A DNA stretch of 64,000 nt. Origin: Scatacola_A faecigallinarum (GTDB lineage: Bacteria > Pseudomonadota > Alphaproteobacteria > RF32 > CAG-239). The notes under the pieces were generated by a model that had not been told where the DNA came from, searched no databases, and saw only the letters and a program-made list of their open reading frames with translations. Positions 34,773-43,138 of this stretch are shown here, in pieces. The translations under genes and the position numbers were made by a program. The number at the start of each line of letters is the position of its first letter. Position 1 is the stretch's first letter. The DNA lies in the NCBI GenBank assembly GCA_018713605.1, contig DVOM01000009.1, positions 1 through 64,000 on the forward strand. The letters run 5' to 3'.

Positions 34773-36116
34773 TTATTTTCCGATACAAAAACTGCCAAAT
34801 ATTTTATTCAGAATATCATCAACCTCAATGCGGCCGGTTATCCGGCCCAACGCTCTGGCAGCCAAACGGATATCTTCGGCAGCCAATTCGATTTCCTTGT
34901 CGAAACCGAAACGACGCAAATTTTCGGAAGTTTCTTCCAAAGCTTCACGATAACGGCGCCGGGAAATAAGCAAACCCGAATTAGAAGTGAAACGGCCGCG
35001 AATTTGCTGACAAATTACATCCATTAATGCGGCAATACCTTCTTTTTGTTTGGCTGAAATGACGACACAACCCTGTTTTTTAAGCTCTGAACATTGTTCA
35101 AAAGTTAAATTGTCAGATTTATTGGCAACAAATATCGCTTTGTTTTTAAAAGAATTTTTAATATTATCAAAGATTTGAACAGAGTCTTTTGAGGCATCAA
35201 ACAAACACAATACCAAATCGGCGTCGGCAATTTTACGAAAAGCGATTTCAATGCCCTGTTTTTCAATTTCCTCTTCCACTTCGCGAATGCCGGCGGTATC
35301 GGTAAACATGACCGGATAGCCTTTAATGTCCAGATGAACGTCAACAGCATCACGCGTCGTGCCAGCAACAGCAGAAACAATCGCAGCATCACGATTGACC
35401 ACGGCGTTTAACAGACTGGACTTACCGGCATTTGGCGGCCCGACGATGACGACCCGAAAACCTTCGCGCAACCTCTCGCCGACAGCATCTCCTTTCAAAT
35501 GCAAATCAATGGCAGTTTGAAGTTTAAATACATCGTTCAAAAGCTTATCGACAAGTTCTTGAGGAATGTCTTCATCAGGAAAATCAATATAGGCTTCCAG
35601 ATATGCCAAAATTTTTATCAGTTCTTCACGCCAGCCGTCATACAGATTTTTCAGCCCACCTTCCATTTGCCGCATGGCATATTTCTGCTGTTCGGAAGTT
35701 TCTGAATCAATCAAGTCGGCCAGTCCTTCGGCCTCTGTCAAATCCATTTTGCCGTTGTAAAAGGCACGGCGGGAAAATTCACCCGGTTCGGCAAGACGAA
35801 AATTTTTCAGACGACCGAGATTTTCCATAAGCGAGGCAATGACTGCCCGGGAGCCGTGAATCTGAAATTCGACGATATCTTCGCCGGTAAATGAAGCCGG
35901 CGCCTTAAAATAAAGCAACAGACACTTATCCAATGTTTCACGGGAAACACTGTCATAAATGTTCGTAAAATAGGCATAGCGCGGTTTCAAACCTGATACA
36001 TCAAGCGGCGTCAACCTAGAAACGGCGGTAAGCGCATCCTTTCCGGAAATACGAATGACGGCAACGCCTGATTTTCCATAGACGGTCGAAAGCGCAAAGA
36101 TTGTCTGATTATCCAT
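34773..36116 (-). CDS. mnmE: tRNA modification GTPase MnmE
   Basis: GTPase partner of MnmG for wobble uridine modification. Its 447 residues include an N-terminal formyl-THF-binding domain, the G domain (Walker A GPPNAGKSSLLNAV; GTTRD; DTAG; NKSD) and the invariant C-terminal FCIGK. A third parS-like site lies in its N-terminal coding part. mnmE and mnmG are separated only by two orphan genes. Confidence 0.97.
   Translation of the reverse strand: MDNQTIFALSTVYGKSGVAVIRISGKDALTAVSRLTPLDVSGLKPRYAYFTNIYDSVSRETLDKCLLLYFKAPASFTGEDIVEFQIHGSRAVIASLMENLGRLKNFRLAEPGEFSRRAFYNGKMDLTEAEGLADLIDSETSEQQKYAMRQMEGGLKNLYDGWREELIKILAYLEAYIDFPDEDIPQELVDKLLNDVFKLQTAIDLHLKGDAVGERLREGFRVVIVGPPNAGKSSLLNAVVNRDAAIVSAVAGTTRDAVDVHLDIKGYPVMFTDTAGIREVEEEIEKQGIEIAFRKIADADLVLCLFDASKDSVQIFDNIKNSFKNKAIFVANKSDNLTFEQCSELKKQGCVVISAKQKEGIAALMDVICQQIRGRFTSNSGLLISRRRYREALEETSENLRRFGFDKEIELAAEDIRLAARALGRITGRIEVDDILNKIFGSFCIGK
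35934..35949. promoter_or_regulatory. parS-like site 3 (in mnmE)
   Basis: TGTTTCACGGGAAACA differs from the parS consensus at one base (position 10, T to G). It again encodes SVSRET. ParB binding would likely be weaker than at the two perfect sites. Confidence 0.7.
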
Positions 36117-36305
36117 GAATACTCCTTAAAGTCTTTGCGCTTAGTATTATCCGAAACGCAAATTTTAGCAAGATTAAAAAAAAGCCGCTTTTTCTGACTC
36201 TGGAGAGGTTTTTTACCCGCTCTTAACAAATCTATTGTAAAGTGATTGAGAATCTTCTGTACGAGCCTTAAAAAGACTCAAAATTTTTAAACTTAAGAGC
36301 GAAAT

Positions 36306-36986
36306 ATGACAAAAACAAAACCAAAACTTATTATCTGGGATTACGACGGCGTTTTATCTGACAGCGAAAAACTCTGGATTAAAATCTGGCAGGATTTAAT
36401 AAACGAAAAATTCGATCTCGGCTGGGACTTCGAAACAGCCGACAAAATTCTCGGCGGACTGGCGGTAAAAACCAAAATTGCCAATCTGAAAGAAATCGGC
36501 ATTGAACTTGACAATGATTTTTGGGAAGAAGTCAAAAGACGCGAAAAAATCGAAATTGAACATAACCTGACCGCAACGCCGGACGTAGAAGAAATTCTGA
36601 AGGAAACCCAAATTCCCTATTGTCTGGCAACCGGCGGACTGCTGTCCAAAACCGAAGCCAAACTGAAAGCCATGAATTTTAAAAAATATTTTCCGGACAG
36701 CCGCATTTTTACGGCTGAGCAGGTCGAGCGCGGCAAACCCGAGCCGGATCTGTTTCTGTTTGCAGCCGGACAAATGAATGCTGCTCCCGCCGAATGTCTG
36801 GTAATTGAAGATTCTCTGCCCGGACTCAAAGCCGCCATTGCCGCCGGCATGACACCGATTGCCTTTATCGGCAGCGAAATGAACAATACCGGCGAATACC
36901 GTTCCAAAGTTGAAAAACTCGGCGTCAAATTAATTTTTTCGACCATGAAACAATTGCGCGAATATCTATCAAACATTGACAAATAG
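36306..36986 (+). CDS. HAD-family phosphatase
   Basis: A 226-residue haloacid-dehalogenase-superfamily hydrolase, beta-phosphoglucomutase/phosphoglycolate-phosphatase subgroup. Motif I is WDYDGVLSDSE, motif II ATGGLLSK, motif III lysine in RGKPEPDLF, motif IV VIEDSLPGLKAAIAAGM. A cap domain lies between motif I and II. The substrate cannot be told. It is divergent from mnmE and opens the accessory block 36.3-41.4 kb. Confidence 0.85.
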   Translation: MTKTKPKLIIWDYDGVLSDSEKLWIKIWQDLINEKFDLGWDFETADKILGGLAVKTKIANLKEIGIELDNDFWEEVKRREKIEIEHNLTATPDVEEILKETQIPYCLATGGLLSKTEAKLKAMNFKKYFPDSRIFTAEQVERGKPEPDLFLFAAGQMNAAPAECLVIEDSLPGLKAAIAAGMTPIAFIGSEMNNTGEYRSKVEKLGVKLIFSTMKQLREYLSNIDK

Positions 36987-37051
36987 CCAAAATTATGGAA
37001 AGTTACGCATAAGAAATATTTATTATATCAACAAATTAAAATGTTTAGTTT

Positions 37052-37861
37052 ATGCGCAAAAACTTATTCCGCGACTGGTCAAAATCAGATTTTGGCTACG
37101 CATTGAAAATTATTGCCAATGTTGCACTGATAACAGCGGCTGTTGTATTTACGCTGAATGTCGACAGCTCTTATTTGTGGCAAAGCATTATTCTTGGCAT
37201 CGTCTTTTTAATCGGCAGTTTCTATACGGAATACTGCTGTTTAAGTTTCAGAAGCGATACCTATATCGGAAACGCGCTTTGTTTTGCGGTTTTCTGTCTG
37301 GTTATCTTCACTTTCAATTCATCTGACTCTTGGATTACATATGCGGTTATTGTTGCCGCCGGCGTTCTGTTTTCGCTTTTTCGTTTTCCGCTCGGCGAGA
37401 TTATGTGGAGTAAAAACGGTTGGAGATGGGTAAAAAACAAAAAAGCCGAAGGCAAAAAAATATTGGACCGCTCCGCAAGGGTTCCTCTGCTCGTACTTAT
37501 AACTTCAGCTTTGATGCTGTTTATAAACTGTGTCAGCGAATTCAATGAAGAACAAAAAGTCTTAAAAGAAGCAGAAACGCAAAAAGCGGCGGAAAATGCC
37601 GGACCGAAAGGAACATACCGTTTTTTTGAAAAAGGCGTACATACTTTCGTCGTTGACACGATTATTCCTTATGTCAGAAACGGTAACACGTTTTTTCTTT
37701 TCGTCAGCAAAGACAATCATATCGTCCATATTCGGACATACGATGAGGAAATGCTGCTGACAAAAAAAGGAGATACGATACGGATAAAATGCTATGAAAC
37801 AGGCAAATGCGACGAGGCCGACAATCTGAATGTTGCAATAATTAAAAAGTATAACCCATAA
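37052..37861 (+). CDS. Orphan integral membrane protein, 269 aa
   Basis: No family recognised. There are about four membrane segments in residues 18-115, a cytosolic basic loop (about 118-145), one more segment (about 145-165) and a C-terminal soluble part of about 100 residues. It ends 10 bases before another orphan membrane gene with the same plan, so the two probably form a pair and may be distant paralogues. Confidence 0.65.
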   Translation: MRKNLFRDWSKSDFGYALKIIANVALITAAVVFTLNVDSSYLWQSIILGIVFLIGSFYTEYCCLSFRSDTYIGNALCFAVFCLVIFTFNSSDSWITYAVIVAAGVLFSLFRFPLGEIMWSKNGWRWVKNKKAEGKKILDRSARVPLLVLITSALMLFINCVSEFNEEQKVLKEAETQKAAENAGPKGTYRFFEKGVHTFVVDTIIPYVRNGNTFFLFVSKDNHIVHIRTYDEEMLLTKKGDTIRIKCYETGKCDEADNLNVAIIKKYNP

Positions 37862-37871
37862 ATTTATTATT

Positions 37872-38606
37872 ATGAAAGTCTTGAAAACTGTAAAAAAGGC
37901 GGCGGTAAAAACGGCGGCCTTATGGAAAAAAGGCGGACAATACATCTTTTGCGGCCTGACTACACTGCTTTGCATCGGCATTGTTTGGCTGGTCCGTCCA
38001 TTGGACAATTTCCTCGTTTCGGCCGGCATGATAATATCGACTCTGATGTTTATCAGGCTGCGCTTTGCAACTGTTGAAATCGAAAGCGGCTGGATCCGAT
38101 ACGGCTGGTCAGCGCTGAATTTCGGATTGTATGCCCTGATTCTGCATTTTATTCCTTGTCAGATAATAGGCTTTACCGCAGCTTTGATTGTCAATATAAT
38201 TCTTTACAGCTGGATTTCTTATCTTTCCTACTTAATGGGACTGACAGACACTGAAAAAAGTTATGATATATCTACGGACAGAATGACAAAACTCAACGGT
38301 ACGTTTTTGTCATTGTTTATTAACTGTGCCTGTCTGTTCGCTTATGCAATAAGAGAAGAAAACCGCAGAGACGACGAACTTTTCGAAAGAGCCGAATATG
38401 TCCGCGTTATCAACTGGGACAGGGAAATTATCCGGGGCAATACATATTATATTGTAAAACTGCCGGATAAGACAATTGCCATAAACCCGAGGGAATATCC
38501 GCAAATACGCGATATTAACGACAAAACGCAAATTAAGGTTTTGACGGGTGTTACGACATATAATTCTTTTCCCGAAATAAAAAGGCTTAAAATTAAGAAT
38601 TATTAA
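37872..38606 (+). CDS. Orphan integral membrane protein, 244 aa
   Basis: No family recognised. Four to five membrane segments in the first 165 residues precede a soluble domain. Like its neighbour it has a late membrane segment followed by a short charged stretch and a compact beta-rich tail (GNTYYIVKLPDKTIAINP compared with GNTFFLFVSKDNHIVHI in the neighbour). This supports distant paralogy. A strong terminator follows the stop. Confidence 0.65.
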   Translation: MKVLKTVKKAAVKTAALWKKGGQYIFCGLTTLLCIGIVWLVRPLDNFLVSAGMIISTLMFIRLRFATVEIESGWIRYGWSALNFGLYALILHFIPCQIIGFTAALIVNIILYSWISYLSYLMGLTDTEKSYDISTDRMTKLNGTFLSLFINCACLFAYAIREENRRDDELFERAEYVRVINWDREIIRGNTYYIVKLPDKTIAINPREYPQIRDINDKTQIKVLTGVTTYNSFPEIKRLKIKNY

Positions 38607-38612
38607 CTAAAA

Positions 38613-38650
38613 GTGCCGAATTTTTTATAATTCGGCACTTGCTTTTTTTT
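38613..38650 (+). terminator. Strong Rho-independent terminator
   Basis: AAGTGCCGAATT/AATTCGGCACTT forms a 12-base-pair stem followed by GC and eight T on the plus strand, ending the 36306-38606 transcript. The T-run touches the stop codon of the convergent S66 peptidase gene, so the same hairpin may also serve the minus strand. Confidence 0.9.
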
Positions 38651-39533
38651 AAAAACTTAAAACAGAATCTGACAATGTGTCTAAGATTGCTTCTTTACCC
38701 AAAGGCACAGTCATTTGCGGCAGAGTATGTCCTGTATCGAAACCCGCAATGACAGGAATATGACGCAAAGTTTCAAAAGATTGTAGTTTTTGCTTTAAAG
38801 CTTCCATATCCACAAAGCTGTTTTGCATAAATCTGCCGATAATTAAGCCTCTGATATTTTTGGCAAAATCATAATTAAACAATGCCCAGAGATTACGCAT
38901 AAACATATTAAAAGTTTCTGCGCCGCATAAATCATCTTCTTCGGCAATGACTATCATATCATCAAAAACCGGATAATATTTTGTTCCGGCAAGCATTATC
39001 TGACTGCACAAATTTCCTCCGACCAAATGTCCTCTGGCTTTTCCTTCATTGATGACTGTTATTCCTTGATTGGCAAAAGTTTGCGTTTTGGAAACATGGG
39101 TATCCATATATGCTTTTGCCGGATAATATTTGGCTTTTTCTTGCTCTATTGCAACGGAGAGAAAATTTTTGAGGCTATAATTATCTACATCACCATTCAG
39201 AGCTTTAAGATTCGGCCCCAGATATTGAATTTTTCCTGTTTGAGCCAGCAAAGCGTTCAACAAAACAGTAATGTCCGAATAGCCGCAGAGAGGCTTGGTT
39301 ATTTTAGAAAAGTCAAGCTTTGGCAAAAGTTCTACAGCATTAAAGCCGCCGCGAGAGGCTATCACAATTTCTGCCTCATTCACTTGAGCCTGCATAAAGT
39401 CTTGTAATTTGTCATTTGTCGTAAAAAACTCTACGCTGACTCCATAATTTTCCAAGCGTTTGACGGCTGTTTCTACCTCTTCCTCCGACTTTAAGGGCAG
39501 AGAAGGGGAAATTACTCCGATTTTGCGTTGCAT
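38649..39533 (-). CDS. LD-carboxypeptidase, S66 family (LdcA/MccF type)
   Basis: A 294-residue S66 serine peptidase. The nucleophile is Ser86 in GYSDIT; the catalytic Glu lies in VIAEEDD and the catalytic His in DTGHTLPQMTVPLGK. SRGGFNAVELLP is the conserved loop. Family members remove the terminal D-alanine from muropeptide tetrapeptides during recycling (LdcA) or inactivate microcin C (MccF). With AmpG and MltA in the window, a recycling role is favoured but not proved. It starts two bases after the 39536 gene ends. Confidence 0.85.
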   Translation of the reverse strand: MQRKIGVISPSLPLKSEEEVETAVKRLENYGVSVEFFTTNDKLQDFMQAQVNEAEIVIASRGGFNAVELLPKLDFSKITKPLCGYSDITVLLNALLAQTGKIQYLGPNLKALNGDVDNYSLKNFLSVAIEQEKAKYYPAKAYMDTHVSKTQTFANQGITVINEGKARGHLVGGNLCSQIMLAGTKYYPVFDDMIVIAEEDDLCGAETFNMFMRNLWALFNYDFAKNIRGLIIGRFMQNSFVDMEALKQKLQSFETLRHIPVIAGFDTGHTLPQMTVPLGKEAILDTLSDSVLSF

Positions 39534-39535
39534 TG

Positions 39536-41371
39536 TCAGAATCCTGCGGCTGTTTGCATTTTGTTTGACATATAAGTATGTTGAACTTGTCTGCCAGTAA
39601 CATTTTCATCATTACGGATGATGTTGGCAAGTCTTTTGTAAAAAGCGCTCCCAGGTGCCAAAATGCGGTTGAAGTCGCCATTGTCGGCAAAACGAAGCAG
39701 GTTTCCCTTAACTCTTTCCTTCTGCGCGGCGGTTTCTGTTTCGCTCATCGGTTCGCCGGTAACAAAGGAATAAAAACGATGGACAGAAGCGGCGTCAAAA
39801 GCGGCACGCGAAGAAATCGAAGCTACAGAATCAAGCATTTTGTCATTGATCTTAACGCTGCCGTCGACTAAGTCGCGATAGCCCAACACGCTACCATTTT
39901 CCTTGACTCCCCAAATTTGCGCCTGCGCCGTGCGATAATCGAATTTTTCGACGACGGCGCGGCGGGCGGCAATATCTTCCCGGTCAAAACCCGGCTGACG
40001 CCCGGCTTCATTAAAGACTTTTCCCAAAGCTTCCTTAATCCGGCGGGCATAAACAATCTGCGAACTGCCGCCTTCAATTTTGGCGCCGGTTTCCAGCAAA
40101 ACGACGGCCAGCATAAAAGAAACCTTAGGCATGGCTTCACCGCTGCGAAGAGCTTCGGCAATCTGGCCGCGGCTCATATCCTTGTCATATTCGTCGCCGA
40201 GCATACGGGCATAAGCCGGCATTTTTCCGGAACCGGCAGGCACCATACGGTCAAGCAAATGCGTATATTCGCCGCCGGATTTGGTGGTATGGATTTTTTT
40301 CATTTCAGTTTCAAAAACCTCCCGCGTCTGCGGATTGTCAAAAATCTGCGCCGTAAGCGACCGCGGATTGTCCAGAACATCGGCCATAAAGGAAAATATC
40401 GGTTTTTCGGCTTCAATGCTGACCTGGACAACCGAACTGTCTTTGAGCAAATCATTAGCCTGCATGGCATGAACCGAAGCCAGCTGCAACGCGGCCAAAT
40501 CATTCTCCGGCGTTCCTTTGGCTTTGTGATAAGTCATTTGTCTGTCTAACAGTTTCATTACTTTTTTCAGCATTCGCACATCGTTTTGAAACTGTTGTTC
40601 AACCTGTGCAGAGAATTCTGTCAAAACGTCTTTGTGAAGTTCGGAAAGAGCCTTGACGGTATTCATGCTCAAATCTTTAAATTCCATACCCTGCGGCATA
40701 AACTCCTTATTTATCAGATGATGCCAACGAGCTTTCAAAGATTTTGCAGCCAAGGCTTTTTTCTCAAACATATCTTTCTTCATCTCTTTTTCATGCGCTT
40801 TTAATGCTGCAATTTTTTCCGGCGTATCAAAACCGGGCAGGGTCATGGCAACAACTTTCGGATAAATTTTGCTGTAGAGATAAAGCGGGGGGCCAAAAAC
40901 AAAAGGATCGCATATTTCGGGACCCGTCTGGTTGTCGGTATTCACACGGCCGGACATCAGCGACAAATTAAACTTTTCGCCAAAACTGCGTGCCCGCGCA
41001 ACCTGATTGACAAACTTGTAGCAGGAATGAAACATATTATAGTCGTTTTCTTCAACGGCAGCTCCGGCACCACGTTTGTCGCGCTGACGCATCGGTCCGA
41101 GGTGGTCGGAAAAGTCAAAGCGGAAATCATGTTTCAGCTGCCGATAGAGTTCGCGGCAGAGCGTTTGACGATGTTCGTCTTCGACAACGGCGGCATAGGT
41201 GTCGTTAACGCGTTTTAAAACAGTGCGCATGAAACTTTCGGCATAAGGAAACACCTTCGGATTATAAGCATTAACGGTGCCGTCGCCGTAGGTTTCCCGT
41301 AAAGGGGCGTCGGTATCAAGATAGGAAAATTCGGGTTTTTTGGCGATGACCGCCTGACTGTATTTGCTCAT
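39536..41371 (-). CDS. Orphan 611-residue protein with long structured leader
   Basis: No family recognised. No signal peptide or membrane segment is visible. The protein is mostly helical with charged stretches (for example KAHEKEMKKDMFEKKALAAKSLKAR at about 190-215) and has few cysteines. AAGAAAGAG precedes the ATG. The gene is preceded by about 400 bases holding a consensus promoter, two tandem hairpins and two tiny ORFs. It overlaps nothing and is followed by the S66 peptidase gene two bases later. An effector, phage-derived or stress protein are all possible; I cannot choose. Confidence 0.7.
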   Translation of the reverse strand: MSKYSQAVIAKKPEFSYLDTDAPLRETYGDGTVNAYNPKVFPYAESFMRTVLKRVNDTYAAVVEDEHRQTLCRELYRQLKHDFRFDFSDHLGPMRQRDKRGAGAAVEENDYNMFHSCYKFVNQVARARSFGEKFNLSLMSGRVNTDNQTGPEICDPFVFGPPLYLYSKIYPKVVAMTLPGFDTPEKIAALKAHEKEMKKDMFEKKALAAKSLKARWHHLINKEFMPQGMEFKDLSMNTVKALSELHKDVLTEFSAQVEQQFQNDVRMLKKVMKLLDRQMTYHKAKGTPENDLAALQLASVHAMQANDLLKDSSVVQVSIEAEKPIFSFMADVLDNPRSLTAQIFDNPQTREVFETEMKKIHTTKSGGEYTHLLDRMVPAGSGKMPAYARMLGDEYDKDMSRGQIAEALRSGEAMPKVSFMLAVVLLETGAKIEGGSSQIVYARRIKEALGKVFNEAGRQPGFDREDIAARRAVVEKFDYRTAQAQIWGVKENGSVLGYRDLVDGSVKINDKMLDSVASISSRAAFDAASVHRFYSFVTGEPMSETETAAQKERVKGNLLRFADNGDFNRILAPGSAFYKRLANIIRNDENVTGRQVQHTYMSNKMQTAAGF

Positions 41372-41402
41372 TTTGTTCTCTTTCTTCTGGATTAAAGGTT
41401 AA

Positions 41403-41470
41403 CCTGCTGTAATTTTGCGCTTATCCTCTGACTGCCGAATTACCAAAAGCAATCAGAGGTTCCTAAGCAG
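41403..41470 (-). ncRNA. Leader hairpin 2, ahead of the 611-aa gene
   Basis: On the minus strand, CCTCTGATTGC pairs with GCAGTCAGAGG (41449-41459 with 41425-41435), an 11-base-pair stem with 13-base loop. CTGCT/AGCAG pair outside it. An exclusive alternative hairpin (41457-41478, AGGTTC/GAACCT) would break the stem, which suggests a switch. The 5' arm holds the stop codon of the 23-residue ORF. Confidence 0.5.
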
Positions 41471-41524
41471 CAGAACCTTCGAAAAGGGAGAACTTTTATT
41501 TTTGAATCGGCTGTTTGTGTTCAT
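41453..41524 (-). CDS. Putative 23-residue leader peptide
   Basis: The ATG at 41524 has AGGA ten bases upstream; the peptide begins MNTNSRFKNK and ends VLLLRNL with TGA inside hairpin 2. It resembles the end of the upstream 49-residue ORF (LLLLIMNL then TGA). Too short to judge by coding statistics. Confidence 0.3.
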   Translation of the reverse strand: MNTNSRFKNKSSPFSKVLLLRNL

Positions 41525-41569
41525 GTTTGCAAAATCCTGTAAAAATTAATCCATAACCGGTTAAAGCCT

Positions 41570-41639
41570 GTTGATTTTCATCCTCCAAGCACCCAAGCTT
41601 TATTCAACTGACGAAAGTGCTCAGAGGTTCATAATCAAC
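41570..41639 (-). ncRNA. Leader hairpin 1, ahead of the 611-aa gene
   Basis: On the minus strand, CCTCTGAGCAC pairs with GTGCTTGGAGG (41617-41627 with 41582-41592), 11 pairs with two G-U, loop of 24. GTTGATT/AATCAAC forms an outer seven-base-pair stem, with a symmetric ATGAA/ATGAA internal loop. Its 5' sequence TTATGAACCTCTGA is nearly the same as TTAGGAACCTCTGA in hairpin 2. Confidence 0.55.
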
Positions 41640-41770
41640 AAAAGCAAAATGCTGATTAGCAGAGATTTTGCGGAAATAACGGCGAAAGCTTCCGGGCGGA
41701 AGGCGCCGGAAAGCGAATAAAAACTGTATGTCTTGCCAAAAAACGACATTTTTCGCCTTATGTTTTTCAT
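41621..41770 (-). CDS. Putative 49-residue leader peptide
   Basis: The ATG at 41770 lies about 14 bases after the -10 box, so the mRNA would be nearly leaderless. The peptide starts MKNIRRKMSFFG, ends with a hydrophobic run SLLISILLLLIMNL, and its TGA lies in the 5' arm of hairpin 1. There is no clear ribosome binding site. Confidence 0.3.
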   Translation of the reverse strand: MKNIRRKMSFFGKTYSFYSLSGAFRPEAFAVISAKSLLISILLLLIMNL

Positions 41771-41783
41771 TAAAACCGCGGTC

Positions 41784-41813
41784 ATTATACAAACGTAGCG
41801 GAAATTTTGTCAA
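41784..41813 (-). promoter_or_regulatory. Consensus sigma70 promoter of the 611-aa gene leader
   Basis: Minus strand TTGACA (41808-41813) and TATAAT (41784-41789) separated by 18 bases, both exact consensus, with TG just before the -10 box. Transcription should begin near 41777 and run about 400 bases to the ATG at 41371. Confidence 0.75.
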
Positions 41814-41835
41814 TATACTTTGTGTGTTTTTTTAA

Positions 41836-41870
41836 GACAAAAAAAAATCCCTCCTTGCCGGAGGGATTTG
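41836..41870 (-). terminator. Rho-independent terminator after rho
   Basis: AAATCCCTCC/GGAGGGATTT (41845-41854 with 41860-41869) forms a ten-base-pair stem with a five-base loop; on the minus strand it runs into a tract of about ten T. It ends the rho transcript just before the promoter of the next gene. Confidence 0.9.
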
Positions 41871-41884
41871 AAAACGTTGAGCCG

Positions 41885-43138
41885 TCAGGAGTTCATGGTA
41901 TTGAAGAAGTCCTGATTGTCTTTGGACAAACGCAGCTTGTCCAGCAGGAATTCCATGCCGTCGGTCATTCCCATCTGCATCAGAACACGGCGCAGAACCC
42001 ACATTTTAGAAAGCGTAGCCTTATCAACCAGCAGCTCTTCCTTACGCGTTCCGGAACGGGTAATGTCGATGGTCGGGAACAAACGCTTGTCTGTCAGTTT
42101 GCGGTCCAAAATGATTTCGGAGTTGCCGGTACCCTTGAACTCTTCAAAAATAACCTCGTCCATGCGCGAACCCGTATCAATAAGCGCCGTGGCAATGATG
42201 GTCAGCGAACCGCCTTCCTCAACGTTGCGCGCGGCACCGAGCAGACGTTTCGGACGTTGCAGCGCATTGGCGTCGACACCGCCGGTAAGAACTTTTCCGG
42301 AAGAAGGAATAACCGTGTTATAAGCGCGGCCGAGACGGGTTATGGAATCAAGCAGAATGACAACGTCTTTTTTTGTTTCAACCAGACGTTTGGCTTTTTC
42401 GATAACCATTTCGGCAACTTGGACGTGACGGGCGGCCGGTTCGTCAAAAGTTGAGGAAATGACTTCGCCCTTGACCGAGCGACTCATATCGGTAACTTCT
42501 TCCGGACGTTCGTCAATCAGCAGCACCATCAGATAAACTTCGGGATGATTGGTGGCTATGGCATGGGCAATGTTTTGCAGCATGACCGTTTTACCGGTGC
42601 GCGGCGGCGCGACAATAAGGCCGCGCTGTCCCTTGCCCTGAGGCGCAATCAAATCAATAATGCGGGTGGTATAGTCCTTTTCGCCGCAAATGATGTCAAA
42701 ATCGAGTTTTTTGGTCGGATAAAGCGGCGTAAGGTTGTCAAAATTGACACGCAGCTTGGATTTTTCAGGATCTTCAAAATTAATCGCATTAATTTTGGTC
42801 AAGGCAAAATAACGTTCGTTGTCTTTTGGACCGCGGATTTCGCCCTCTACGGTATCGCCGGTGCGCAGGCCGAATTTTTTGACCTGCGAAGGCGAAACGT
42901 AAATGTCATCGGGACTGGCCAGATAGTTGGATTCGGCAGAGCGCAGAAAACCGAAACCGTCCTGCAGAACTTCTATGGTTCCTTCGCCGTAAATTGTCTG
43001 ATCGTCGGAAGCGACTTTTTTCATAATGGCGAAAATCAAATCCTGAACACGCATGGAAGAAGCGTCTTCAATTCCCAGTTCCTCCGCCTGAGTTAGCAAC
43101 TCTTTGGGAGATTTTTGCTTTAAATCTTTTAAATGCAT
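41885..43138 (-). CDS. rho: Transcription termination factor Rho
   Basis: Hexameric RNA helicase that terminates transcription. The 417-residue protein has the N-terminal Rho-N helix bundle (LKDLKQKSPKELL), the cold-shock-like RNA-binding domain (about 50-125; DGFGFLRS, YVSPSQVKKFGLR), Walker A APPRTGKTVML and the DSITRLGRAYN Walker B/Q-loop region. It is the last gene before the probable origin, pointing away from it. Confidence 0.97.
   Translation of the reverse strand: MHLKDLKQKSPKELLTQAEELGIEDASSMRVQDLIFAIMKKVASDDQTIYGEGTIEVLQDGFGFLRSAESNYLASPDDIYVSPSQVKKFGLRTGDTVEGEIRGPKDNERYFALTKINAINFEDPEKSKLRVNFDNLTPLYPTKKLDFDIICGEKDYTTRIIDLIAPQGKGQRGLIVAPPRTGKTVMLQNIAHAIATNHPEVYLMVLLIDERPEEVTDMSRSVKGEVISSTFDEPAARHVQVAEMVIEKAKRLVETKKDVVILLDSITRLGRAYNTVIPSSGKVLTGGVDANALQRPKRLLGAARNVEEGGSLTIIATALIDTGSRMDEVIFEEFKGTGNSEIILDRKLTDKRLFPTIDITRSGTRKEELLVDKATLSKMWVLRRVLMQMGMTDGMEFLLDKLRLSKDNQDFFNTMNS

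Noticed and set aside
41604..41813. Minus-strand 69-codon frame
   Set aside because: Its TTG start is the -35 box of a consensus promoter, so most likely the start is not transcribed; the 49-residue ORF in another frame is the better candidate.
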